Shown: one piece after another, positions 39,573-50,580 of the stretch | Layout of the letters: every line of letters starts with the position of its first letter | Position numbering within the stretch: the stretch's first letter is position 1 | From: Phascolomyces articulosus | Lineage: Eukaryota > Mucoromycota > Mucoromycetes > Mucorales > Lichtheimiaceae | Direction: 5' to 3' | NCBI GenBank assembly: GCA_025677815.1 | Contig: JAIXMP010000004.1 | Span: forward strand, 806,001 to 870,000 | Length of the DNA stretch: 64,000 nt | Notes under the pieces: model-generated | What the model saw: the letters and a program-made list of their open reading frames with translations, nothing else | Told to the model about the DNA's origin: nothing | The model's database searches: none | Program-made: the position numbers and the translations under genes

Positions 39573-40148
39573 TTGTGGTATGGATAAGAATTGACGATAG
39601 AATTAATGACAAAGAGAGATAGAGACAGAAGAAGTCTTGTGAGAATCGATATAGATTTATTATGATGATAAAGATGATAATCAAGATTATTATATTCTGG
39701 TTTTACAAGTACAGTATTTATATGTTTTCTTATCCATGCCACTTAATCGTTGATCATGGTAGTTTGTTAATATTACATTTGTTTGATATAACGGATATAT
39801 ATTACAGGTAGTATTCATGGTGATATAACATAACATGAGGAGATATAATTATATTTGTTGTACATATATATATTTGTTGATCATTAGTCCTTGGATGATT
39901 ATTATTACTTCTATGCTCTTACTCGTACAATGAGAAAGTATGGTAGTATTTGTGTATTATTCGATAATTATTGTATATAGGATATTATTGTACCAGGATC
40001 ATTATTATTGTATTATTATTGGAATGAAGATTATGTGAGGCAACCAATGTTATTTATTTATATTATTATTTATTATTTGTGATAACACGATGTAGTAGTA
40101 TCGGTGATAATATATGAGAAGAAGTCTGGATACGTAGATATGCCACAG
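39573..40148. mobile_element. 576-bp insertion with TAG target duplication (MITE-like)
   Basis: The left arm reads (reverse complement) GTCTGGTAGTCTTTAGAG without a break. In the right arm the same site reads GTCTGGTAG, then 576 bases, then TAGTCTTTAGAG. The duplicated TAG is a 3-base target-site duplication. The ends are imperfect inverted repeats: TTGTGGTATG at the left and the complement of CTGTGGCATA at the right (8 of 10). There is no open frame of note and the interior is very AT-rich. The insertion breaks the retroelement frame. This looks like a non-autonomous DNA element; the superfamily is not identifiable. Confidence 0.7.
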
Positions 40149-40260
40149 TAGTCTTTAGAGTAAGGAAATCCCTTATGGCTGAACACCTTTTATTGTAAAT
40201 GCTTGGAATTGTTATACAGTTATCCCCCATCTTTTGCAGCAGTAGTATTTTCAACAATTT
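40149..40260 (-). mobile_element. Retroelement 3' fragment, right-arm copy, split by the 576-bp insertion
   Basis: Mirror of 31987-32100 in the left arm (same frame on the minus strand: NCITIPSIYNKRCSAIRD). Its last codons and A-tract lie on the far side of the insertion, at 39540-39572. The frame now runs into the inserted DNA. Confidence 0.5.
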
Positions 40261-40262
40261 AG

Positions 40263-40646
40263 GTGCGGAAGTCAAGTGATTGTAAAATCCGTTGGCGCAT
40301 TGGATGGCTCCCTTGTGGTCGCAACAAACAATGGATCAACTGTTTCTCGGCCACTCTCACCAAAAAACATGTCATTGAATGTGTTAATATGCACCTTCGA
40401 CTACACGTCCCAAGTACAACGGCTATTGACCCACTCTCGCTCCGTTTAAAACAATTACTTAAATCCAAACCTAGCTCTCCACAACGTATTGAACAACTCT
40501 GCACCTTTTGGCCAGTAATCTGTCAAACTCTCTCAGAAGTCGATGCACTGCAACACCCCGATGTAGGCAGAACCAGTTTCTTCAGTTCCCAGCCTGGCAT
40601 CAGTTTTGTAAATTGGATCTCTCCTCCTCCTCTTGAAGCAGGGTAA
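40263..40646 (+). pseudogene. LINE C-terminal domain fragment (right-arm copy)
   Basis: Exact mirror of 31603-31986, with the same 127-codon frame and the same HVIECVNMHLRLHVP and TLSEVDALQHPD segments. It begins with GTG just after a TAG, has no reverse transcriptase upstream, and is a relic. Confidence 0.6.
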
Positions 40647-41226
40647 GTCACTACTAATAGCTATACTTGTATTTAAATATTTATAAAAAAGGCCCTCCAT
40701 ATAGAACTCCTTCCCTTCCGGGTAGCAGCTCCTATATTAATTGCTTAACCTATCCTCCTCCTCAATTCCACATCACCACAGTACTATACACTACTCTCCC
40801 ACATTTTCCCTGTCCCGCACGACATTGGATTCTCTCTCTCTCTCTCTCTCTCTCTTATTAGATCTGTCTCTAACTAAAGAGCACAGTGTTAATTGAGAAT
40901 TAAATAAAAACCACATCCTTTAAAGAAATTTGATCAGATGGGTGTTGCAGTTGCAAATTGCAGTTTTTATTATGTTTTTGTGACAATTCCATTAACGTAG
41001 AATCTGCACACAACAGGGATTGATTGTATAGGAGTGACCTACTGAAAATAATCATACATGAAAAAACCATATTAAAAAAACCCATGTAAATAAATCAATA
41101 AATAGCTTGATTGTCTATTATTTTCGGACTATCATATCGCACCCTTTTTTTTTTTCTTTGATATCCCTTTGATACAATTATAATCGGCAATCGTATATCA
41201 ATAGACAATGACATTGTAAACAAAGC

Positions 41227-43029
41227 ATGAGCATTAACATGGAAGAAGGTAATTAACAATCAGATTTGGATCTTGTTTTTCTCAAACAGAAATCTAATCA
41301 AAATCAAAATACCAGTACACATCATTTGTTACCAGTACTTTTCATAAACAATATCCAAGCACACCATTACTGCTACAACCAGCACTTACGACAACAAAGA
41401 TGGCTTACTTTTGTTTCAGAAACGAATAGAAGCTAAACTACTTTATGATCATAAGGTAAAATAATTTTATCCATGGGGGGTTGCATTGAATAATAATTTA
41501 AATAAAAATGCTTTATTTTCATAGATTTTGCTTAATGTCACTGGTATTGACGCATTAGCGATAGTTTGTATAAAACTGGTATTGCAGTACTTTTTTCTTT
41601 AATATTTTGATAAGCTGCCTATACCTCCTAACGTTTTATTTTATTTTATTTTTTAAAAAAAGGAACTGAAACCTACTAATATCATACGACCAGCAACCAA
41701 ATCAACCCTTCATCATCATTGCCATCAGCTGCAGTAACAGTGGCAGAAGAAACCTAGTACCAACAACAACAACAAGACTCAAAATCATCATCATCATCAT
41801 CATCACCATCCCTTTTGTTATCGCTAGTGACAAGAAAAATCGATTATATGTACGAAGAACTGGTTGATCAGAAGAAATGGTTGAAAATATAATGCGTGAG
41901 TATGCAAAAGAATGCGATTACCTTCAGTAAGTATAAATGATGATAAACATTGTATATATCAAATTACCATAATCTAACAGATCGTATCATATTATATTAG
42001 CCCTGTTCATTTCTTAGTAATGGATCCACATGATGAATGTTGGCGTACCCGGTTCACACAAAACGAGTTGCGCGAAATAAAAAACACTCAAGCCAATTAA
42101 ACTCGAGCCATTACCAAGTGATGTGCAACGATATTTTAGTTCTTATAAAGGCTTGGTATGGGCTATTCATCAATTGCATTTAATACGAAAGCTGTACATC
42201 ATGAGCTAACATTACTATATGTTTTTCTATTTAGTATGATCTTGACAGCTTGACAGATAAACATATGAGCCAAGGGCCTTACCATCCAAAAAAGCAAGCA
42301 GATCTCTATTGGGCGCATAATTCAGTTGCAGAAGCCCTTAATTTATTTCATTACCAATGGCTTCCTATAGACAAAAGGGCCACCGAAGCTGATGTGATAC
42401 GACGTGTATTTCCCTTCATTGAAAAGTGCTTCGATGATCGCAAGGATACTGGGCACATATTTGATGTCATAATATCTCACCTTGACTTCGAATATGGATG
42501 TGCTGAAGGCGGAAGCACATCATTGAAGTGGATAAACGAAGCGAATATCAAAGTACCATGACTAATGAAGAATATGCTTTGGCTAATGCTAAAGCCAAAT
42601 ACCGCCGCCATCAACGATGTCACTGTGCCTGAATTAGCTATCAACGGTATGGCCTCCATCAAACAAGTATATTAACCTTAATATTACATTTACTAATAAT
42701 GTTTGTATAATATGATTATAGGGTTAGACATGATGGTTGAAATGATTACAATTCCAAAGCATTATGTTTGTATTTTGAATAAGTATGGTCCAATTTCCTT
42801 CCCGGACAAAACTAAATCATTTTACAAACATTCGATGCCTTCGTTAATTTTGACATGGTAAACCAAAACGACCGCAAGAAATGTTTTAAAAGCTACAAAT
42901 GATGATCAGACCATATTTATTTATACTTCTGATATTCCAACACCACCTTCTGTTATACCACCCTGTCCACCATCACCACGACCAGTATCAAAAGCTCAAA
43001 AACGAAAATTTATCGATGCTGATGGCTAA
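41227..43029 (+). pseudogene. Repeat-family copy B, putative nuclease-fold protein
   Basis: Mirror image of copy A from the MSINMEE start (41227) to 42945, then the family's own C-terminus. It ends PSVIPPCPPSPRPVSKAQKR, then KFIDADG and TAA at 43027-43029, close to copy C's end. It shares all of copy A's disabling changes (stop before the Ser-rich block, stops after TQNELRE, deletion of ERKNANR). It also has a TAA after SLILTW near 42860 where copy C has a Gln codon. Since A and B share every lesion, the copy had already decayed before the inverted duplication. Confidence 0.6.
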
Positions 43030-43321
43030 CATATACATTTTTTTGTTATAGATTCCTTTCTTGTATTAATCTTTGTCTGTTACCCATTTTTTTTATTATT
43101 TTTGTACATACCATTTACTTCCATATCATTAACATGTCAGACTCCTATTATATATATCATACTCTTCAATACTACAAAAAAAAACACCCTCATATTCCAA
43201 TTCATAGTTGTTTGATCTGCTACCTTAAACTATCTACATGTAAAAATTATATTCATTTATATCAATAATCGATTAACACTAAAAAAAAAACCGTTCCCAC
43301 GGTAACACTAGTAGCTTATTT

Positions 43322-43408
43322 CCTGTTCACTTCTTGGTGAATAGTGATGATCCTATGCGACGTACTCTTCATCACTTTACAAAAGAACTACAACAAAATG
43401 TCGAATTG
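43322..43408 (+). pseudogene. Isolated exon-sized fragment of the same repeat family
   Basis: Reads PVHFLVNSDDPMRRTLHHFT then KELQQNVEL before a GTATAT donor-like site. It matches PVHFLVMDPHDECWRTRFTQ of copies A/B in spacing and key residues, but the sequence is clearly diverged. It is therefore an older, separate copy lying directly downstream of copy B in the same orientation. Confidence 0.45.
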
Positions 43409-44138
43409 GTATATATGAGACTACAATTTTTTAGTACCGCTTTTTCGCTGGTACTTTGTGTTGATTTGCTCTAATAGTAGTACAACGAGAATGAAATTAT
43501 GAAGAATGAAAGAAGTAGTGCCGTTTAGGCATTGATATAGTAAAATGATTAAACCCATAGAATATTAAATGAATTTGTTCCTCCTGGTGAAAATTATTGT
43601 GTTACATTTTCCTGTCATTTTTTCGAATGGTGATATGTATAAAAGTAGCAATAATAATATTGAGTTTGTTAGAATGATCATTATCTTCAATGATGTATAT
43701 TATTATAAATGTTATTATTGAAAACTATATCATGCTGTTTGATTTTTTGATCTATTTATATACCATCCAATGGTTCAATAAAAACGGTAATTTTTTCTAC
43801 TATCGGGCATTATTACGAATCACGCATAACTTGTTTAAGGTTTCCGCTTACATGAGTCATTTCTCGCTCCATTTTGAAAAGATACCTCTCACAAACGCCC
43901 AATTTGTTATTTTGCCAATTCCTTTTGTATACTTTGAACCAAGATAATGTACACTTCTTTTTCTTAGTAATAATACTGGCTACTACTATATAAATATTGA
44001 TGTAATCCTCTTTTCTTATTGGACAGATAAAAGGATAAATATCACCCTCATGCAACGCTCGCTAATATTCTTATCACCAACAGATAACTTCATTCTTTAT
44101 TATTTTTCCCACCCCTTTTTAAACTCTTTATTGCTTTC
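43409..44138. other. Intergenic upstream of the ODC-like gene
   Basis: AT-rich promoter region of the next gene. TATATA-like words occur, but no exon chain is supported. Confidence 0.5.
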
Positions 44139-45856
44139 ATGTCAAATACAGAGGTACAACAAGATATCGCGTCAGACGGGTATTCTATTCAAGGAAAGAG
44201 CATTGGGGAAGCAATCAAGAGACAACTTGAAACGCCATTTGTCACTGGTACCGATGTCGAATGGGACAGGCCATTTTATGTCGGCGATCTTGCGGAATTG
44301 CGTAGTCAATATTTGAAATGGAAGGCACGCTTGCCAAGAATAGAACCATTTTTTGGTAAGTAATAAAAACTTATAACTCTTTGGTTTATTTCAAAAAGGA
44401 AGGGAGGAGAAGAAAGAGTATAATAGTAGTAGTGCAGAAAAAATTTTAAACTAATCTTTCTCTATTTAAAAAGCTATCAAGAGTAACCCAGATCCAACAG
44501 CTGCCAAGTATTTGGCAGCACTTGGGGTTGGTTTCGATTGTGCAAGTCAAGCTGAAATAGAACAAGTGTTAGATATGGGAGTAGATAAAGATCGAATTAT
44601 TTATACTCATCCATACAAGAACCCTTCGTTTCTTCAATACGTGGCTCAACAGGAGACTCCACTCATGACGTTTGATAGTGAATCAGAACTTCACAAGATC
44701 AAGAGAATCTATCCCAATGCAAAGCTTGTTATTCGTATATTAGTGGATGATAAAGATTCTGTCATTCGATTGAGTCGAAAATCGGGAGTGCCGCTTTATG
44801 AAGTGGAAGAATTGTTATCTCTTGCCAAGGATTTAGAATTAAATATTGTTGGTGTCTGGTATGTCTATATTGGGTTTTTTTAACAATTGTAGTGAAAAAA
44901 GGATTTATGGTACATCATTACTTATTGGTTTGGTATTTTTTTTATTAATCATCATTTGGTTCATTGCTGTTATTTTTGGATGGGTCCTACTTCATACAAA
45001 ATATAGTTTTCATGTAGGAAGCGGATGCAAGAATCCAAATTCGTATTATGATGCAGTCCTTCGTGCACGTCAAGTGTTTGATCAAGCGAAATCTTTTGGA
45101 TTCAAGATGGAGCTATTGAATGTGGGTGGAGGGTTCAATGAATCTGGTATTACAGAAGGTGCAACATTTGAAAAGGCTGCTGCTGTGCTTGGTCCAGCTG
45201 TGGATGAGTTGTTCCCATCCAATGATGTAAGAGTCATTGGTGAGCCAGGTCGTTACTTTGTTGGGTCCGCCTACACATTATGTCTGGGTATTATGGGACG
45301 ACGAAGAGCAATTATTGAAAATGAAATAGATATGGATGTGATCAAGAAGGAAAAGGAGAGTAATAATTATATGTGTAAGTCATTCATTTCTTTGTTGGAA
45401 TTATTACCTCTTTAAAAACACTCTATTCTTTACTCACATTTATTATATTATAGATTATATTAATGACGGATATTTTGGTTCTTTTGGAATGATGTGCCTT
45501 GATCCAGATAGATTGAATATAAAAGGTAAAAAAAAATCATGTATTAAAACACCATTTATAGGAATAAATTCAATTTTAATACTAACACAATAATGTATAA
45601 TTCTACAGTACTTCGAAAGAATGGAGAATATTTCTATGGAAAAGAGATTAATGAAGATGAAAAATACCCATGTACAATTTGGGGAACAACATGTTCTTCC
45701 TATGATTGTGTTTCCAAAGATACAAAATTACCTGTGTTGAATGAAGGCGATTGGTTATATCTTTCTAATGCTGGAGCTTATTCATATGTTGTTGCTTCGA
45801 CTTTTAATGGTTTTGATATCCCAAAAATTATTTATATTAATAGTGATAAACAGTAG
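44139..45856 (+). CDS. Ornithine decarboxylase-like PLP enzyme
   Basis: Five exons (44139-44355, 44474-44858, 45007-45374, 45454-45525, 45609-45856) give 429 residues, the usual length. The fold-III PLP decarboxylase motifs are present: PLP lysine in AIKSNPDP, GFDCAS, FHVGSGCKNPN, GGGFNE, GEPGRYFVGSAYTL and YINDGYFGSFG with the substrate Asp a few residues on (CLDPDRL). The catalytic cysteine loop reads WGTTCSSYDCV, whereas ODCs have GPTCD-x-x-D. Cys is kept, but the Pro and the Asp after Cys are changed. ODC makes putrescine, the first step of polyamine synthesis, in the cytosol. The altered loop leaves open a paralogue with changed substrate or regulation. The gene is convergent with the beta-galactosidase gene. 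Confidence 0.85.
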
Positions 45857-46426
45857 TTTATAATAATATTAGTTCATATATTACTATTACTTATTCTTTT
45901 ATATAATATCCTACATGGTCGCTACTACTATCATTATAAATTTAATGTTAGATTTTCCTCGTTAGTTTCGTCATTATTACAAATAAATATTGACTTATTT
46001 ACGTATACAATACGTAAAAGAATATGTGCCAAGTCTTTATTTCTTTTGGCTGCTATGCAGTTCATGATTTTAATGGTATAGAAAAATCAGGACATTCCTC
46101 TCAAATACATTACTTTCTGCGCGCTCTAAATTTTTTATTTACGTGTTTTTTGTACACATACAAAAATTGAGATTCGCAGTTGTACAATCTGCACAGATTG
46201 TATTGTGATATACCTATGAAGTAATGGCTAATTTGCGTTTTTTTATATTACATTTGAAGTGCAATCAACTGATATTCTTATTATATCTGCTATAGCGGTA
46301 AGTATATATATTACTATCAAAAAGTCCTTTTGTTGTATTAAATAAATAAAATGTTTTATATAAATAATGTAGTAGTAAGGATGAGATATAAAATTTGAAA
46401 ACTGTATAATATTATTATATAGTCAA
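45857..46426. other. Intergenic between convergent genes
   Basis: 570 bases of 3' flanks. AT-rich, no gene. Confidence 0.6.
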
Positions 46427-49400
46427 TTATTGAGTGCGGTCTTGATAAGTGGGCGACTCAACAAGTTCTACATTAGGAATACCAGATTTCAAGACGATAT
46501 AAGGTTCCAAAGTTAATTGACCAATTTGAGCGGCTTCATCAAGTGGAATGACAGCAACAGCCAATATGTTTTCACCACTATTTGTATTGAGAATACCCTT
46601 GGGGAGATAGAATTGAGTTTGTGGACCGAGATCATTTGCATAACGTCCCAATTGCCAGCCGTTGACAAATACCAAAGCACGATAACGGGTTTTGGTATCA
46701 TCATCGAATTTGAGACTGATGGGGGCATCATAGCCTTCTGGAACAGTCACTTCAAAACTGGTTCGGTACCATGAGACACCTGTTCGGTTTTTAGTTTCAG
46801 GAATAGATACATCTTCCCATTCATCATCAGGGAAGCCAGGTAAGTGCCAGCCATTACGTTCACCATAAAGACCACCTTCATTATATGGGCCACGGACAGG
46901 ATCTGTTAAATCTTCACCGCCAAGGTTACCTAATAATTATAATTTATAGTAACGATTGTTGGAAAATTTAGTTCATGAGTAGAATGATAAAATTAATCAT
47001 GTGTTATTTTAATTATGATATTACATACCTTGAACCTTCCAGTCAATTGACCAAATGGTTTGATTGTTGACACCCAAAAGCTCAGCTTTTGTAAAACCTC
47101 GTGCTTGCTTGAAATTATCGTCCGCATTCCAGTCATCTTCATGACCAGTTGTCCACAGCAAAATAGAAATGACATTTTTGCCTTCAGGATCAATAAGCGT
47201 GCCATTGAGATCAGTGAAATCTTGGTTGCCAACATCATAGCCACCAAGATATTCACCGTTCAACCAGACCATCCATGCAGAAGCATCACCAGAATGACAA
47301 GTGAGATTGAAACCAGTGATTTCAGATGTTCCGTTAAATGTGCCACGGAACCAAATATTACCAGTGTGATACCCTGTGATAATGTTTTTTTATATACATA
47401 TATAATTAGAAACTTCAGTCTTATAATTTTGACAAAAAAAAAACAAATAGCTTACCATAATCATCAGCATATAAAATGGGATAAGTATCAGGGACAGTGA
47501 CAGAATTGGACTTCAAGTGATTTGCCTTGATCCAATCCGAGTCATCAAAATCAGGATCAGTTTCAGGAGATGCGGGACTGTACTTCCAAGTAGCCTTGGA
47601 AAGATCAGTAAATTCAACTTGAGGTTTACCGAATTCTAAAGTACCGGTCCAACTACCATGGCCAGTAGGTTTCATCTTGATATCTTTACCATTCCATTTG
47701 AATGATGTAATACTTTCAGGGACAACCACTTGAATATCAGTAGTTTCATCAATATCACCACTGAAAGTGACAGAATTATCCTCGGTAGAAATTTTAGCAC
47801 TGCGGACCAGATAAGGACCTTGAATAAGGACACGATCACCATTCTTGGGATTGACAATAGGTGCCCACCAACGGGTAGCACTGGAATAACCTGCGACCAA
47901 GAGTAACAAATCTTTTTCTCCAGCACCAGAAATGTAAATAGGAGTAGTGCCTTCTTTAGGATGCTTGTAATTGATTTGAACAACATCCTTCTTGAGTGAT
48001 GAAGAGGTGACAGATTTGTCCTTGGTTTGAATCTTGATCTTCTTGGCATCTCCCTTGGAGGGTGTCTTGAGAGCAAATTCACCATCTTCATCTTCATAAG
48101 CATAGACGAGCATCACATCGTGGGATCCCATGGCTTGATGAGTAAAGATTTCACTTGTGGAATAGACCAAGTGTTGAGAATCAAAGTCATAGTCAGATGT
48201 AAGAATCTTGGCATCACGGCCGTTCAATACGAGTTTGCCCTTGTTTGGTACTTCAAATTTACCATCAGAAGTATCCATGGTAATGTGGAACCTGTTATAA
48301 TAAGTTTTTTGGTTAGTACACTGTGTACAACATTTATTGTGATTTTTTACTACCATGGATATACTACTTACTCATCCAAATCTTCAGAAGCAGTATTCCA
48401 GTGTTGGGCAATGTAGAATTTAGTGCTTGTATTGACATCAGCAAGACCATCAACCAAGATGATATCACTGTTATCATACTTGGGTTCGAAATGTTCGGTA
48501 GTCAAGAAAGGTTTGACGGAATGGAAGAAAGTTCCTGTTTAATACAGAAAATGATGACTATTATTAGTATAACGATCCAAAGGGAGTATATTTATACGTA
48601 TGGTTGAAAAATTGATATTTTACAAACCTTGAAGTTTGACTTCGTAACCCTTGGGTGTCATTAAACCAGGTTCGGAAATTGGTGCACCTATGTAAAAATA
48701 TATAAATTAGATCAAGTAACCACAACTGATTGTTGAAACCCGGATAATGAAGACATACCATAATCATATGAAGTATAGACACCTGTTTGAAAAAAGGAAT
48801 AAAAGTAGTATTAGCAAAAGGAAATACTAACATACACTCTGTCTATATGTGAGAAACAAATGAAAATTTAACTTACTTGGCTTGGCTAAACCACCCCATG
48901 ATGTACCTATTATTTTTTAAAAATAAAATGTTTCATCCTTATTACCCATTTGCTCAATATATTTTTCAAAAAAAAAAAGTCAACTTATACTTACCACCAT
49001 AAGTCATATACAAGTTTTGAATGGTTGCACCTTGAGCATAATTATTCTTATAGTATACCTTGGCATATCGTTCGTTCACTAGTTGTCGGCACTGTTTTTT
49101 TTTATAAATAATAAATCAGGATATCCATCTCCTCTCCTTTTATATCATGCTATAATGGATGATAGAACAAATGATTCTTACCGCATCATAACCAGGTCCA
49201 CCCCATGGATCAAAAGCACCACCTTGGAATTCATATAATGCTAATGGTTCATCGGGGTTGAGACGTTCATTCGCGTCGCGCCAATGTGTGCTCCGATTAT
49301 TTTGCCAAACAGTTGGATTAGCACAGTCGAAACCCAGAGGATATGAATCCCAGCCATAAATCTAATATGTTGGATGATAACGTTAGTAGTGTACCTCCAT

Positions 49401-50580
49401 CTGATTCCGTTTTGTGTGTGTAACATACATCGACAGATCCAGGTCCATTCACCCAATTGCCATTAGGTGCACCAACATCGTTAAAGATGGTAGGTACAAC
49501 CATGCCATCTTCCTTGAACTTAGCCTTAATCATTTCCATATAATATTCATCGGTATTATCAGCATATTCGTTGTCTATTGAATTACAGAAATAATTTTTA
49601 GTTTGTTGTACGTTTTCCTGACCACTCTCTCTTCCTCTATTTTTCACCTCCATCCAATTTACCAATCTGATTCAAAATGACGTTGCCACCATTTGTAATT
49701 TGGTTAGGAACAAGGAACTTGCCAATTGCATCAAGCCATCTATTAAGTTCTATAATGAATAACTATTGTTTGATGTTCTACGTTTTATATATATTAAAAA
49801 AAAAACTTACTCTCTAGAGTTTTCGTCATTTTCTGGATTACTCTTACGTGCCATATCATACATGTTCATCAACCAACTTGGAAAACCACCGCAATCCTAA
49901 CAATGTTATACACACATCATAACGGTAAATAATACAATATCCAATAAGCGAAAAAAAAATTATTGGCGGTAGCACATCCATCCATCATTCAAAAGCCATC
50001 ACAATAAATATTTCACCATTCTCTTTTTTATATAATAGTATACAGCACATACCACTTCAGCATTAATATAAGGGCCTGCACGAGTAATCACATGAAGATC
50101 TGCAGCATTGGCAGCATCAAATGCCTTTTGAACATCACGAACACCATCGAAATCATAGATACCTTTCTTTGGCGAATGATAACCCCAGTTGAAATAGAAG
50201 GAGACGCCATTGAATTCAAGTGCTTTAAATTTTTCTGCAATATCGAACCAAAGACCCGGAGAAGGTAAACGATAATACTACCGTCATCAAAACAACAACA
50301 TTTATAAAAAAAAGAATGATATGGATCAATAATCATATTATTATACCTTTACCATTATCTTTCATGCCATAAAACCAAAAAAAATCTATATAATGTTTAC
50401 ATGAAATTCACCACTGAATAAAAACAAACGTTCACCATTGATCATGATTGTGTGTTTATCCCACGTCACAGGACCATCATCTTCTTGACGTTTTTCCAAT
50501 TTCTGAGTAATCGGTACTGCAGCGGTGGTAATGGCTGCAATAGCCAATGATATACTTGTTAATACCCCCTTCAAAAGCAT
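46427..50580 (-). CDS. Secreted beta-galactosidase, GH35 (fungal LacA type)
   Basis: A many-exon gene of roughly 1,000 residues, from ATG at 50580 to a stop at 46427. A signal peptide (MLLKGVLTSISLAIAAITTA) is followed by LEKRQEDD, a KR processing site. The GH35 barrel shows LFLFSGEFH, NWGYHSPKKGIYDF, and acid/base Glu in AGPYINAEV followed by DCGGFPSWL. The nucleophile Glu lies in YEFQGGAFDPWGGPGYD, and YMTYGGTSWGGLAKP follows. Then come the family's extra beta domains, with FNLTCHSGDASAWMVWLNG and WYRTSFEVTVPEGYDAPIS near the C-terminus. It releases terminal galactose from plant-wall glycans or lactose outside the cell. Two exons are very short (48877-48906, 30 bases; 48759-48782, 24 bases). 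Confidence 0.92.

Larger units (their letters stand above)
39540..42945. repeat. Right arm of the large inverted repeat
   Basis: Reverse complement of 29304-32146. It starts with a T-tract (15 T, against 31 A on the left), is interrupted by a 576-base insertion at 39573-40148, and then mirrors the left arm exactly by coordinate (sum 72249) to 42945. Beyond 42945 the family copy continues to its natural end at 43029, so this arm holds the longer, likely source, version. Confidence 0.95.

Noticed and set aside
47060..47500. 146-codon plus-strand frame opposite the beta-galactosidase gene
   Set aside because: Antisense to well-supported GH35 exons; no independent evidence.
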